Below are positions 17,884 to 26,067 of a stretch of DNA of 58,884 bases, piece after piece (the first letter of the stretch is position 1; each line of letters begins with the position of its first letter). The DNA is taken from the NCBI GenBank assembly GCA_024234055.1, contig JACKOW010000021.1, positions 1-58,884 on the forward strand, read 5' to 3'. The notes below the pieces were generated by a model that was given only the letters and a program-made list of their open reading frames with translations, ran no database searches and was not told the DNA's origin. A program made the position numbers and the translations under genes. The stretch is from Rhodanobacteraceae bacterium (lineage in GTDB: Bacteria; Pseudomonadota; Gammaproteobacteria; Xanthomonadales; SZUA-5).

Positions 17884-17941
17884 CGATTTGAATGGGTGAT
17901 TGGATGTAGAAGCCGGAAGGCCTGGCAGGGATTGACTGGTT

Positions 17942-18574
17942 TCATCGGCCATCGTCATCCCCTCTGGTTGTACTGCGTGTTGTTCGGGCGTCATGGGCGG
18001 CGGCCGGCGCCGGCGGCGCGGCAACCGGGGGCAACGACCATTCGCGCGCCAGTTGCTCCATGCGCGCAATGATCCGGTCGCGGTGCTCGGCGGGAACTTC
18101 ACTGCAACCGAAGTACTCGCTCCAGAACAAGCCTTCGGCTGCCAGTCGCAGCACCGAGCGCTGAATCTCGGCATCGTCCCAGGTACGTGCGGCGCATTCC
18201 TGCTGATGATGGCAACGAATGGGGTCGAGCAGGCTCGGGTCGTGCGCGACTGCGCTCAGCATGCCGGCAACAAAGCGCCGTCGTTCACTGTCGGGGCGGC
18301 TCCAGGTGCGGATCAGTGCAATGAGTTCCGCTCCCGGCTCATCGCCAGATTGCGCCGCGTGTCGCGATTGCTCGGCCTGGCCTTGCTCGAGGTCACGCTC
18401 GATCAAGGCCCGCAGAAGGTCTTCCTTGGTGGCAAAGTGGTAGGTGATGCCGCCGCGCGATATGCCGCTCTCCTGCACCAATTCCTCAAAGGTGAGCTTG
18501 GCCGCGCCGTGAGTCTTGACCACTCGTTCGGCGGCATCAAGGATCCGGGCTCGGGCTTTGGGCGGTCTGGGCAT
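17942..18574 (-). CDS. TetR-family regulator of the RND efflux operon
   Basis: A ~210-aa repressor. The N-terminal helix-turn-helix is ARILDAAERVVKTHGAAKLTFEELVQESGISRGGITYHFATKEDLLRALI (typical TetR, with the GGITYHF variant of recognition helix). The C-terminal ligand domain is divergent. The gene lies directly upstream of, and close to or overlapping, the adaptor gene. A 30-bp dyad operator at 18579-18608 abuts the start, so autorepression and control of the whole pump operon are likely. Two ATGs (18580 and 18574) are possible; the first lies inside the operator, so I use MPRPPKAR. No Shine-Dalgarno is visible. Confidence 0.88.
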   Translation of the reverse strand: MPRPPKARARILDAAERVVKTHGAAKLTFEELVQESGISRGGITYHFATKEDLLRALIERDLEQGQAEQSRHAAQSGDEPGAELIALIRTWSRPDSERRRFVAGMLSAVAHDPSLLDPIRCHHQQECAARTWDDAEIQRSVLRLAAEGLFWSEYFGCSEVPAEHRDRIIARMEQLAREWSLPPVAAPPAPAAAHDARTTRSTTRGDDDGR

Positions 18575-18578
18575 CGTC

Positions 18579-18608
18579 ATTACTATACAGAACATTCTGT
18601 TCAGTAAT
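18579..18608. promoter_or_regulatory. Probable TetR operator / promoter
   Basis: A near-perfect dyad ATTACT...ACAGAACATTCTGT...AGTAAT, whose core ACAGAA-CA-TTCTGT is exact. On the minus strand it contains TATAGT, a plausible -10 box, a few bases before the tetR ATG. Binding here would block transcription of tetR and the pump operon. Confidence 0.7.
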
Positions 18609-18775
18609 GATGACGGTTCGGTGTCTGCCCTCACCAGGGCCGAAGGTCATGCCGTCGTCGAGAGCGGAATCGAACGGGTCTGAACTGCTGGTCTGCTCTC
18701 GATGAGGACTTGTTCAAATCTCCGAGCCGCGTATTCTCGGAGCCAGGCACTCGACGGCTGGACAGGGGCAAACCT

Positions 18776-19576
18776 ATGTCAAAGCGACGCGCGTCACCGG
18801 GCCTGTACGGCCTGGTTCTGGTATCTGCCGCCTTCAGCGCATCCGCTGATGACATCCGCATCCGTGCCGATCCCTGGCTACCCTACAGCGGTGGCTCGGA
18901 GATGAATCCTCCCGGCTACATGGTGGAGATGGCCATGGCCATCGCCAAGGCCAATGGCCATACCGTGCAGTACCGGACCATGCCTTGGGCAAACGCGCTG
19001 GAAGTGGTACGCGCAGGTTCGGCCGACTGCGTGGTCGGCGCCTACCTCTCCGACGCCGAGGGTTTCGAATTTCCGAAGACCGGCTGGGGACCGTCGGGCA
19101 ATGTGTTCTGGGGACTGGCCGAGAACCCCTGGCGCTATACCGGGCCGGACAGTCTGGGCGACGTTCGTATCGGCGTCATCGAGGAATACAGCTACGGTGA
19201 GGACCTGGACGCGTACATCAAGGCCCACGCCGATGACAAGGCCAGACTGGAGATCGTACCGGCGGTGGGCCGCGGCATCGTGCGCTTGATGGCACGCCTG
19301 ATCGGAAAGCGCATCGATACCTTCATAGAGGACCGCAGCGTGCTGGCCTATGCCGTGGAACAGGCGAAGATGGATCCGTCCCGGATCATCGCACTGGGAG
19401 AGGCAGGCGAGGTCGAGAGCGTCTACATCGCCTGCACGCCCGCGGATCCACGTGGGCGTGCCTACGCCGACATGTTCGATCAGGGGACCGCGCAGTTGCG
19501 TTCCAGCGGCAAGCTGGCAGAGATTCTCGCGCGCTACAACCTGAAAGACTGGGAAGGCGCTGAGGCTACGCCCTAG
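18776..19576 (+). CDS. Periplasmic solute-binding protein (family 3-like)
   Basis: A 266-aa exported protein. The signal peptide (GLYGLVLVSAAFSASA) precedes a family-3 solute-binding fold: IRIRADPWLPYSG, YMVEMAMAIAKANGHTVQYRTMPWANALEVVRAGSADCVVGAYLSDAEG and a C-terminal lobe ending AEILARYNLKDWEG. The start is the ATG preceded by AGGGG. No ABC permease or ATPase gene is adjacent, so it may act as an orphan binding protein or feed a distant transporter. Its ligand is not predictable, though amino acids or small organic anions are usual for the family. It is divergent from tetR. Confidence 0.78.
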   Translation: MSKRRASPGLYGLVLVSAAFSASADDIRIRADPWLPYSGGSEMNPPGYMVEMAMAIAKANGHTVQYRTMPWANALEVVRAGSADCVVGAYLSDAEGFEFPKTGWGPSGNVFWGLAENPWRYTGPDSLGDVRIGVIEEYSYGEDLDAYIKAHADDKARLEIVPAVGRGIVRLMARLIGKRIDTFIEDRSVLAYAVEQAKMDPSRIIALGEAGEVESVYIACTPADPRGRAYADMFDQGTAQLRSSGKLAEILARYNLKDWEGAEATP

Positions 19577-19604
19577 CCCGCATTTTCGCCGACAGTTCGG
19601 ATCA

Positions 19605-19628
19605 GTCGCGACGCAAGGTCGCTCCTAC
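19605..19628 (-). repeat. Single REP-like element (GTAGGAGCGACC type)
   Basis: GTCGCGACGCAAGGTCGCTC followed by CTAC is the inverse orientation of the elements at 2182 and 4058. It is unpaired here, between the solute-binding protein gene and the hns-like terminator. Confidence 0.75.
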
Positions 19629-19631
19629 GGC

Positions 19632-19657
19632 AAGAAAAAGGCCCGCCGAAGCGGGCC
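19632..19657 (-). terminator. Rho-independent terminator of the H-NS-like gene
   Basis: On the minus strand GGCCCGC-TTCG-GCGGGCC forms a 7-bp GC stem with a stable TTCG loop, followed directly by TTTTTCTT. It lies about 25 bp past the stop of the H-NS-like gene. Confidence 0.85.
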
Positions 19658-19682
19658 CGAACATCCCTGAACCGGCAGCGAC

Positions 19683-20012
19683 TCAGATTGCGAGGTCACC
19701 CAGCGATTTACCGGCCGCCAGCGCGTCGCGCACCCAGTGCGGTTGCTTGCCGCGACCGGTCCATGTCTGCAGATGGTTTGCCGGATTCCGGTATTTCGGC
19801 GCGACTGCGCGCTTTTCGCCGCCTGCGCGCGGAGCCCGACCGGCGCCACCGAAGAGTTCATAAATGTCGAATCCAGCCGATTTGGCCTGTGCTTCGAGAT
19901 TCTTGCGCAATTCGGCGAACTGCTGCTTCTTCACCGTTTCGATGCGCGCACGCGCGTCCGTGATCAACTGTTCGAGTTCAGCTACGCCAAGTCCACTCAG
20001 ATCTATTGCCAT
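19683..20012 (-). CDS. H-NS family nucleoid-associated protein
   Basis: A 109-aa DNA-binding protein. The N-terminal half is a charged helical oligomerisation region (LEQLITDARARIETVKKQQFAELRKNLEAQAKSAG). The C-terminal DNA-binding part is KYRNPANHLQTWTGRGKQPHWVRDALAAG, with the H-NS signature TWTGRGKQP. H-NS-like proteins coat AT-rich or horizontally acquired DNA and silence it. The start MAIDLSGLG is chosen because of AGAGGTGG just upstream; the longer frame reads through the leader. It has its own terminator, so it is probably monocistronic. Confidence 0.92.
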   Translation of the reverse strand: MAIDLSGLGVAELEQLITDARARIETVKKQQFAELRKNLEAQAKSAGFDIYELFGGAGRAPRAGGEKRAVAPKYRNPANHLQTWTGRGKQPHWVRDALAAGKSLGDLAI

Positions 20013-20105
20013 TGTCCACCTCTCTTGGTTCGCCCCGCGGGGGGAGTATTGTGGCGGCGGATTGTGCACTGATTAATTTCAGGAATAAAGCCTATTTGCA
20101 AACGG

Positions 20106-20993
20106 TCACACAGTTTGTTCTGCCGGGTTTGATTTATCGGGTGACCGCAACACGCTGCGTACATCCAGAAGTTCCGGAAAGAATGTGAGTTCCAGCGCAC
20201 GCTTCAGGAAAGCCACGCCGGAAGAACCGCCGGTTCCTCGTCGATAACCGATCACCCGCTCCACGGTTTTCATATGCCGGAATCGCCACAACTGAAAGCT
20301 CTCTTCGACGTCGACCAATTGTTCGCACAAGTGGTACTCGCCCCAGAACTGCTCCGGCTGTTCATAGATGCGCTGCAACACCGGAATCAATGCGGGTTCG
20401 CGCTGATGCGGCAGGGAAAAATCGCGATCAACGCAATGGGCCGGCAGATCATGGCCGGCACGCGCCAAATGCCGCAGAAACTCGTCGTATAGACTGGGAG
20501 ATTCGAGGACTCCGCGCAGCCGCTCGCGCTGCTCCGGCGCGTAGTCGAATACCTGCAGCATGTCGGCATTCTTGTTGCCGAGCAGGAACTCGATCAAACG
20601 ATACTGCAGGGACTGAAAGCCGCTGGCGGGCCCCAGCACATGGCGAAACTGGACGTACTCCGAAGGAGTCAGCGTTTCCAGCACCGCCCATTGCTCAAAG
20701 AGCTGCTTCTGGATGTGCTTGACCCGCGACAATATCTTCAGGCATGGACCGAGGTCGTCCATGCGCAGACGCGCTGTGGCCTCCTCCAGCTCATGGATCA
20801 ACAGCTTCATCCACAACTCGGAGGTCTGATGCTGGATGATGAACAGCATCTCGTCGTGATGTTGCGGTTCGGACAGCGGCTGCTGGGCGCCGAGCAGGCG
20901 GTCCAGCATCAGGTAGCCGTCATAGGTCAGTCGGTTGCTCAGGTCGACCGTGATTTCACGCTCAAGCGGGCGCCGGTTTTCCGGGGTGGTCAT
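20106..20993 (-). CDS. kynA: Tryptophan 2,3-dioxygenase
   Basis: A 295-aa heme enzyme that opens the indole ring of L-tryptophan to N-formylkynurenine, the first step of the kynurenine pathway. Diagnostic stretches are LTYDGYLMLDRLL, HHDEMLFIIQHQTSELWMKL (active-site region), and FRHMKTVERVIGYRRGTGGSSG near the C-terminus, containing the proximal heme histidine and the GTGGSSG substrate loop. Length and motifs fit the well-studied Xanthomonas enzyme. A GTG four codons upstream is an alternative start. No other kynurenine-pathway genes lie nearby. Confidence 0.95.
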   Translation of the reverse strand: MTTPENRRPLEREITVDLSNRLTYDGYLMLDRLLGAQQPLSEPQHHDEMLFIIQHQTSELWMKLLIHELEEATARLRMDDLGPCLKILSRVKHIQKQLFEQWAVLETLTPSEYVQFRHVLGPASGFQSLQYRLIEFLLGNKNADMLQVFDYAPEQRERLRGVLESPSLYDEFLRHLARAGHDLPAHCVDRDFSLPHQREPALIPVLQRIYEQPEQFWGEYHLCEQLVDVEESFQLWRFRHMKTVERVIGYRRGTGGSSGVAFLKRALELTFFPELLDVRSVLRSPDKSNPAEQTV

Positions 20994-21056
20994 GGGGGCT
21001 AGCACCAGAATGGGGACCGACTAGCCTCCGCGCCTGGGGCCGGGGCGTCAATGGCG

Positions 21057-21140
21057 GAGGGCACGAGGGCGAGAGGGCACGAGGGCGCGTATAGGCAGCC
21101 TCACCGCGAGTTCCTGATCCTGCGTGCCCTCTCGCCCTCC
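21057..21140. repeat. Paired inverted octamer arrays (GAGGGCAC-type), second locus
   Basis: GAGGGCACGAGGGC and GAGGGCACGAGGGCGCG (21057-21088) face an inverted GTGCCCTCTCGCCCTC (about 21124-21139). It sits in the kynA upstream region. Confidence 0.72.
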
Positions 21141-21221
21141 GGTTTGATGCCGGACCAAAGGCACCGCCAGCAACGACGGACATCCCAATGAAATGACCCA
21201 GCGGATCACGCGCGGCCGCCA

Positions 21222-21455
21222 TCAACCGGCTGCCTGCCCCAGGATCTGCCGCACCAGCGTGCCGATTTCTTCCTTGTTGCCGGTGACCATCAGATGCTCG
21301 TCGCGCGCCAGGCTGATGCCGATGCTGACGGCATAATCGACTCCGACGTTGTGGCCCTCATCATCGAGCCGGGCGAATGATTCCACCTTGCTGATGTAAA
21401 TGACCCGGGTGGCGTCGAGAAACCCGCCCTGCGGCAACCGTACCCAACGCTGCAT
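21222..21455 (-). CDS. Small hypothetical protein
   Basis: A 77-aa protein starting MQRWVRLPQGGFLDATRVIYISKVESF, with AGGGGCC about ten bases upstream. It looks like a single compact alpha/beta domain: a beta-rich first half (RVIYIS, VDYAVSIGISLA) and a C-terminal amphipathic helix (EEIGTLVRQILGQ). No signal peptide or membrane segment. I do not recognise the family. It lies on the same strand and downstream of the FNR-type regulator (about 105 bp apart), so it may share its transcript. Confidence 0.6.
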   Translation of the reverse strand: MQRWVRLPQGGFLDATRVIYISKVESFARLDDEGHNVGVDYAVSIGISLARDEHLMVTGNKEEIGTLVRQILGQAAG

Positions 21456-21561
21456 GATCTGGCCCCTGACCGAAACTGATCGTGAGTCTACGCCGGAAGT
21501 GCCGCCGGAAGCGCTCGTCCAGCGAAAATCACGCGGTCCACAATCACTGCTGGACGCGGGC

Positions 21562-22314
21562 TCAGCCCCGACGCAGCAATGAGCTGGCCATGGATTCCAG
21601 CCCGTTCCGGTCCAGCAGTGCGACCTCGCGGCGATCAATGGCAATCAGTCCATCGTCGCTCATTCGACGAAGGACTCGGCTGACCGTCTCCGGTGCCAGA
21701 CTGAGGTAATTGGCGATATCGGTGCGCTGCATGGGCAGGCTGAAGCGCCGCTCTGAAAAGCCACGGGAGGCCAGCCGTTCCGACCAGTTGATCAAGAAGG
21801 CCGCCAGACGCTCCTCGGCGCTGTAATCACCCTTGCCCAGCGTGGCGGTGCCGATGTCCCGGGAAATCAACCGGAACAGCGTTTCCTGTATGGAGGGGAC
21901 ACGGGTAGCCAGCGTGGCCATCGCCGGAAAGGAAAAACGGCAGAGCATCACGGTATCGACAGCAACAGCCGTGCATGGGTATCGCGCCGGATAGATGGCA
22001 TTCAGTCCGACCAGTTCGCCCGGCGTGTAGAAGCCGAGCACTTGCTCCCGACCCTTGTCATCCAGCACGGAAGTCTTGACCAACCCTGCCCGCACCGAAA
22101 AGATCGCGCCGAAGGCATCACCGGTGCGGAAGATCTCGTCGCCCGCATGAAATGGTCCAACGTGCTCGATCAGGCAATGCAGCTCGCGCAGCGCGGTCTT
22201 GCTGTAACCATCTGGCAGACACAGTTGTCCAAACACGCAAGTGCTGCAGAAATGGGCCTCGTCGCCATCATCGATGGGCGCCTGGGGCCAGAGGTTCTGC
22301 GTGTGCTCGAGCAA
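21562..22314 (-). CDS. FNR/ANR-type oxygen-responsive transcription regulator
   Basis: A 250-aa Crp/Fnr-family regulator. N-terminal cysteines in CSTCVFGQLC (Cys23, Cys26, Cys32), plus a further one in RYPCTAV, match the four ligands of the oxygen-labile [4Fe-4S] cluster of FNR. Next are the cyclic-nucleotide-binding-like beta barrel (GDEIFRTGDAFGAIFSVRAG), a dimerisation helix and the helix-turn-helix (QRTDIANYLSLAPETVSRVLRRMSDDGLI), with the E-x3-R recognition residues of FNR. No in-frame ATG exists; the best start is a TTG with GGAG seven bases upstream. It likely activates genes under low oxygen. Confidence 0.9.
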   Translation of the reverse strand: MLEHTQNLWPQAPIDDGDEAHFCSTCVFGQLCLPDGYSKTALRELHCLIEHVGPFHAGDEIFRTGDAFGAIFSVRAGLVKTSVLDDKGREQVLGFYTPGELVGLNAIYPARYPCTAVAVDTVMLCRFSFPAMATLATRVPSIQETLFRLISRDIGTATLGKGDYSAEERLAAFLINWSERLASRGFSERRFSLPMQRTDIANYLSLAPETVSRVLRRMSDDGLIAIDRREVALLDRNGLESMASSLLRRG

Positions 22315-22574
22315 GGCGGAACTCCGCGGTCCATGTGTGTTGCGTAGTCTGCCCGTGGCAGCCGCGGGCGGCTAGCAGCGTGCGCCGGTGTCCGGGCCAG
22401 CGCCCTCGACGACTTCGAAATGGCGATTGCACGCGATTCGCCGCTGGCACGGCGGAGGTGATGGCAGACGGTGGGCGCCAGGGTCGATGGCATTGCCGAT
22501 CGAGACCTGAACGATTGTGACGAATTGGCGTAAGCTATCTGCTGCGCCACTCCGGGCCCATCGGGAGATCTCCC

Positions 22575-24365
22575 ATGATGATCGACAACGTGATTCGAAA
22601 GCTGACGATGCAGCTGGCATTGGTCGCCTTGGCCTTCTTCGCCATGGATCAGGCAGAGGCCCAGCGCGGCAGACTGGTCATTGCCGACTACGCCGTCAGT
22701 ACGGCGGCCACGCAACTGACCATCGACGGGGTGGCCGTCAATCCCTTGGTCGCGGCCGGCGAACTGCCGCGCATTCAACTGGCGGGTACCCAGCTCAAGG
22801 TGCTCCAGCTGCGTGCCTCCGACGGCACCGTGCTGGCCAGCACCTCGCTGACGCCGGACTTCACTCAGGATTATCTGCTGCTGGCCTCGGGCGATGGCCA
22901 GACCTTGCCCTACAGACTTCAGGTGGAAGCCAGTGTCGGCGTCCGCACGCGCTTGTTCAACGCCTCGCGACTACTCGGCGAAGCGCCGGAGTTCGAAATA
23001 CTGATGGAGAGCGATGACGGTTCGACTGCGGTGCGGGCGGCTGCCGGATCGCTGTCTGAGTCGCTGTCGGCAGATCGAGCCAATCTGGGACTGCGCTTTC
23101 GTCGCGCCAGCGACGGCGCGACCCTGCTGCACCTGAAGCGCGCGAGTTTCGGTCGCAGCGGCCTGGCACGGGATGTGGTCGTGGTGTTGCATGGAACCCA
23201 GGATGCACTGAAGGCCGATGAGATCGGCATCAGCGACTTCAATCCCTATGTGGTCAATGCCTTGCCCAGTCTGGCGCTGGGAACGGTGCAGCTGAAACTG
23301 CTGAATGGTGGCGCCTTTGGCAGTGGACCGGCGCCCATGGATTTCGACATTGGCGGACAATCGGCGCGGCTCGAATATGGCGAGTTCTCCTCGACCATCG
23401 ACTTGCCCGAACAGGGTGTATACCGGCTGTGCGCAGAAGCCGGTCGCGGGATCACCCAGTTTCCCCAGATCTCCTGCGGCACGCTCGAATTCGAGGGCGG
23501 CAAGCGCTATCTCGCGATTTCCCGTTCCTTCTTCCCGAACCAGTCGAACCCGCCGCCATCGTTGCTGGACGCGCTCCCGTTTCTGGCCTACGAGATCCCG
23601 GCGCCAGTCGGCAGCAACAGCCGAGTTCGCGTGCTTTATGGCGCCGTTGCACCGCGCTTTTCCGACCTGCTCTACGTCGGCGCGGATTCCGGTGGCGAAG
23701 TGCAGGTGCTCGATTCGCCTGACGTCGCCCAGCCGGCCTTCGGCTCCGGCGCCGTCACCGTGCTGGATGGCGCGCCCGAACGGCTCGACATCAAGATCAG
23801 CGGCGACTACGGCACACGCAATCTGGCCGATCTGGCGCCATTTACCCCGGCGCCAGGCAGCGCCGTCGATGCCGTTCTGATCGGCGACGGCGAACGCTTT
23901 CCCTATCGCATCGTCAGCGAAGCGGCGCTAGGCGAGGAACTGGTAGTGGACCCGCGCTATGGCGGCTTCTGGACCATCGATGAGTTTGCGCTGGAAGGCT
24001 TCAACCTGACGCCCATGCCTGAGCAGGATCGTTTGCTCGGCACCTGGTTCAAGCACGGAGCCGATGACCGTGTGCAGTGGTATGTCATGGACAGCTGCGC
24101 GTCGGAGCCCGGCTCGGCCGAGTGCCTTGCGCCGGCTGCATTCCAGACACGTACGGTGCAGCTGCGGGTCTATCAGACCGACAAGCCGGGCTCGGTGCGC
24201 ACGCTGCGGGACGCCGGCACCATCCGCATCGAGTTCACCGATTGCACGGCGGCGGTGGCAACGGTGGATTTGCTCGGACAGGCCTCGCAGACCTTGCATC
24301 TCAGCAATCAGACGCCGACCGCCGAGTGCAGGCTGGCCCAGCTCTTTCCTTCCGGCGGTGGCTGA
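22575..24365 (+). CDS. Secreted DUF4397-like repeat protein
   Basis: A 596-aa exported protein with a signal peptide (LTMQLALVALAFFAMDQAEAQ). The body is a series of beta-rich repeats of the DUF4397 type: RLVIADYAVSTAATQLTIDGVAV, TVQLKLLNGGAF, SRVRVLYGAVAPRFSDLLYVGA and similar, each resembling the short 'variable times, gains' strands of that family. Cysteines are sparse, with a possible pair near the C-terminus. The start ATG follows GGGAGATCTCCC. No catalytic motif is visible; a cell-surface or extracellular structural role is a guess. It is divergent from the FNR-type gene; 22315-22574 between them holds no further recognisable feature. Confidence 0.6.
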   Translation: MMIDNVIRKLTMQLALVALAFFAMDQAEAQRGRLVIADYAVSTAATQLTIDGVAVNPLVAAGELPRIQLAGTQLKVLQLRASDGTVLASTSLTPDFTQDYLLLASGDGQTLPYRLQVEASVGVRTRLFNASRLLGEAPEFEILMESDDGSTAVRAAAGSLSESLSADRANLGLRFRRASDGATLLHLKRASFGRSGLARDVVVVLHGTQDALKADEIGISDFNPYVVNALPSLALGTVQLKLLNGGAFGSGPAPMDFDIGGQSARLEYGEFSSTIDLPEQGVYRLCAEAGRGITQFPQISCGTLEFEGGKRYLAISRSFFPNQSNPPPSLLDALPFLAYEIPAPVGSNSRVRVLYGAVAPRFSDLLYVGADSGGEVQVLDSPDVAQPAFGSGAVTVLDGAPERLDIKISGDYGTRNLADLAPFTPAPGSAVDAVLIGDGERFPYRIVSEAALGEELVVDPRYGGFWTIDEFALEGFNLTPMPEQDRLLGTWFKHGADDRVQWYVMDSCASEPGSAECLAPAAFQTRTVQLRVYQTDKPGSVRTLRDAGTIRIEFTDCTAAVATVDLLGQASQTLHLSNQTPTAECRLAQLFPSGGG

Positions 24366-24439
24366 CATCAAGGCCTTGCCGAGGTGACCGGATGCAGGTG
24401 GCGCGCTAGGATTCGGCGCCACCTGTGCCGAGCATGCTG

Positions 24440-25078
24440 ATGTCCTTCCGATCTGACTTTCTGGAACTGGCGCTGCGCCTCAACGTACTGCGCTTCGGCG
24501 AGTTCAAGCTGAAGAGCGGGCGCTTGAGCCCGTATTTCTTCAATGCCGGCCTGATCAACACCGGCGCCGCGCTGGCCACTCTGGGTGACGCCTACGCCGA
24601 TACCCTGGTCGAGTCCGGTCTGGCTTTCGACATGCTCTACGGCCCGGCCTACAAGGGCATCGCGCTGGCCAGCGCCAGCGCCATTGCCCTCGCGCGCAAG
24701 CATGGCCGCGACCTGCCTTTTGCCTTCAATCGCAAGGAAGCCAAGGATCATGGCGAGGGCGGCGTGCTCATCGGCGCTCCACTCAAGGGACGGGTGGTCA
24801 TCGTCGACGACGTCATCAGCGCCGGCACCAGCGTGCGCGAATCGGTGGCGCTGATCCGCGCCCATGGCGCCGAGCCCGCCGCCGTGCTGATTGCGATCGA
24901 TCGCCAGGAGCGCGGACTGGGCGCCCTGTCGGCCGCCGATGAAGTCCGCGCCGAGTTCGACATCCCCGTGCTGGCCATTGCCAATTTGACGGAACTGCTG
25001 AGCTTCGCCGCGACCCGTCCGGAATTGGCCGAGGTCCTTCCCAGACTGCAGGCCTATCGCGGCGAATACGGGGCCTGA
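24440..25078 (+). CDS. pyrE: Orotate phosphoribosyltransferase
   Basis: A 212-aa enzyme of de novo pyrimidine synthesis, making orotidine 5'-monophosphate from orotate and PRPP. The PRPP-binding motif is VVIVDDVISAGTS. The family signatures FGEFKLKSGRLSPYFFNAGL, LYGPAYKGIALA and FAFNRKEAKDHGEGG are near identical to E. coli PyrE. I chose the ATG giving MSFRSDFLELAL, which aligns with known starts; ATG 24434 and GTG 24425 lie just upstream. Length is normal. Confidence 0.96.
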   Translation: MSFRSDFLELALRLNVLRFGEFKLKSGRLSPYFFNAGLINTGAALATLGDAYADTLVESGLAFDMLYGPAYKGIALASASAIALARKHGRDLPFAFNRKEAKDHGEGGVLIGAPLKGRVVIVDDVISAGTSVRESVALIRAHGAEPAAVLIAIDRQERGLGALSAADEVRAEFDIPVLAIANLTELLSFAATRPELAEVLPRLQAYRGEYGA

Positions 25079-25088
25079 ACCCCGCTAG

Positions 25089-25404
25089 CCCTGTGGGAGC
25101 GGCTTCAGCCGCGACCGGGCTTGCCGCAGACCGTCACAAGAAGCCGGACGCGAAGGACGCGAAGGAAAAGCAGAAAGGTCGCGAGGGACGTCCATATCAG
25201 GAAGCCCTCCGAGACACCTGTGGCACCAATCCATGAATGGGCTTGAGCAAGATCGGGTTGGCCTGAAGCTGATGGACAAGCCGTTTTTCCATCAACAGCT
25301 GCCATTCTTGTTTGCTCTTCTTTCTGCTTGTCCTTTGCGTCCTTCGCGTCCCGCTCTTACGTGGGAACTCAGCGAGCCAGTCGCGGATGAATCCGCTCCC
25401 ACGG
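25089..25404. repeat. Composite inverted repeat: REP-like ends enclosing nonamer arrays (fills 25079-25411)
   Basis: The 333-bp stretch between pyrE and the pfa-linked tetR has no gene. The outer arms are TGTGGGAGCGGCTTCAGCCG (25091-25110) and a degenerate inverse CGCGGATGAATCCGCTCCCA (25382-25401). Inside are nonamers GACGCGAAG GACGCGAAG (25148-25165) and the inverse TGCGTCCTTCGCGTC (25338-25353). The layout is the same as at 2182-2443 and 27796-28115. Confidence 0.8.
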
Positions 25405-25411
25405 GCGGCGC

Positions 25412-26026
25412 TCAGGCCGGCGGTATCACGGCGACAAAGCCGTCCTGCAAGGCATCCAGCGCTTGCGAGCCGAGTGCGCCGAGGTCGGGTCTGCCGTCGT
25501 GTTCAAACCAGTAGCGCATGGTGGCGCGGATCAGGCCGATGGCGGCGCCGGCCAGCATGCGCGCGCGCAGTTCGGCGTGGGCCGAGCCGGCAAAGCGCTG
25601 AGCGAAGACCCGGGCCATGGCCTGTTCCCAGTCGTGGTCGATCTCGTGCTCACGGGCGATCAGCGTAGCGGCCGACTGCACCAGGCGCTGCTGGGCGATC
25701 AGCTGCTCGCGGTTCGCGGCGTAATCGCGGGCGAACTCGCGGGCGATGGCGCGCAGGCTGGCGAAAGGGCTCTCGTTGACCGGCGCGCCTTCCAGCAGTT
25801 CCAGAAAACGCTCCAGGCGCTCGGCCCGATGCGGGAAGGCCAGCGCCTCCTTGTTGGCGAAATAACGGAAGAAGGTGCGGCGACTGACGCCGGCATCGGC
25901 GCAGATGTCGTCGATGGTGGTGGCCTCGAAGCCATCGCGGTGAAAACGCCGGTTGGCGGCGCGCACCAGGGCCCGACGAGTGGTGTCTTTCTTGTGTTCG
26001 CGCAAGCGCGCAGGTGACTTCTTCAT
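25412..26026 (-). CDS. TetR-family regulator next to the pfa cluster
   Basis: A 204-aa TetR protein. The N-terminal DNA-binding domain is TRRALVRAANRRFHRDGFEATTIDDICADAGVSRRTFFRYFANKEAL, with the standard SRRTFFRYF recognition helix. The C-terminal domain is the variable ligand pocket. It is divergent from pfaD: its start and the pfaD start are only about 40 bp apart, so one operator could control both. The spacer holds CACT-C-AGTG (26062-26070), part of a short repeated GTGCCA pattern, as a weak operator candidate. Its role as pfa regulator is inferred from position only. Confidence 0.85.
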   Translation of the reverse strand: MKKSPARLREHKKDTTRRALVRAANRRFHRDGFEATTIDDICADAGVSRRTFFRYFANKEALAFPHRAERLERFLELLEGAPVNESPFASLRAIAREFARDYAANREQLIAQQRLVQSAATLIAREHEIDHDWEQAMARVFAQRFAGSAHAELRARMLAGAAIGLIRATMRYWFEHDGRPDLGALGSQALDALQDGFVAVIPPA

Positions 26027-26067
26027 GGCCTAAGGATATAAGGGCGCGTCCAACAAAGTGCCACTCA

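Noticed and set aside
19632..19657. Terminator acting on the plus strand (solute-binding protein gene)
   Set aside because: No T-run follows the stem on the plus strand; the T-run is on the minus strand only.
22512..22545. FNR-box (TTGAT-N4-ATCAA) upstream of the DUF4397-like gene
   Set aside because: I looked for the palindrome here and in neighbouring spacers and saw no convincing match.
26014..26067. Earlier GTG start for pfaD
   Set aside because: It would overlap the divergent tetR start and has no ribosome site.
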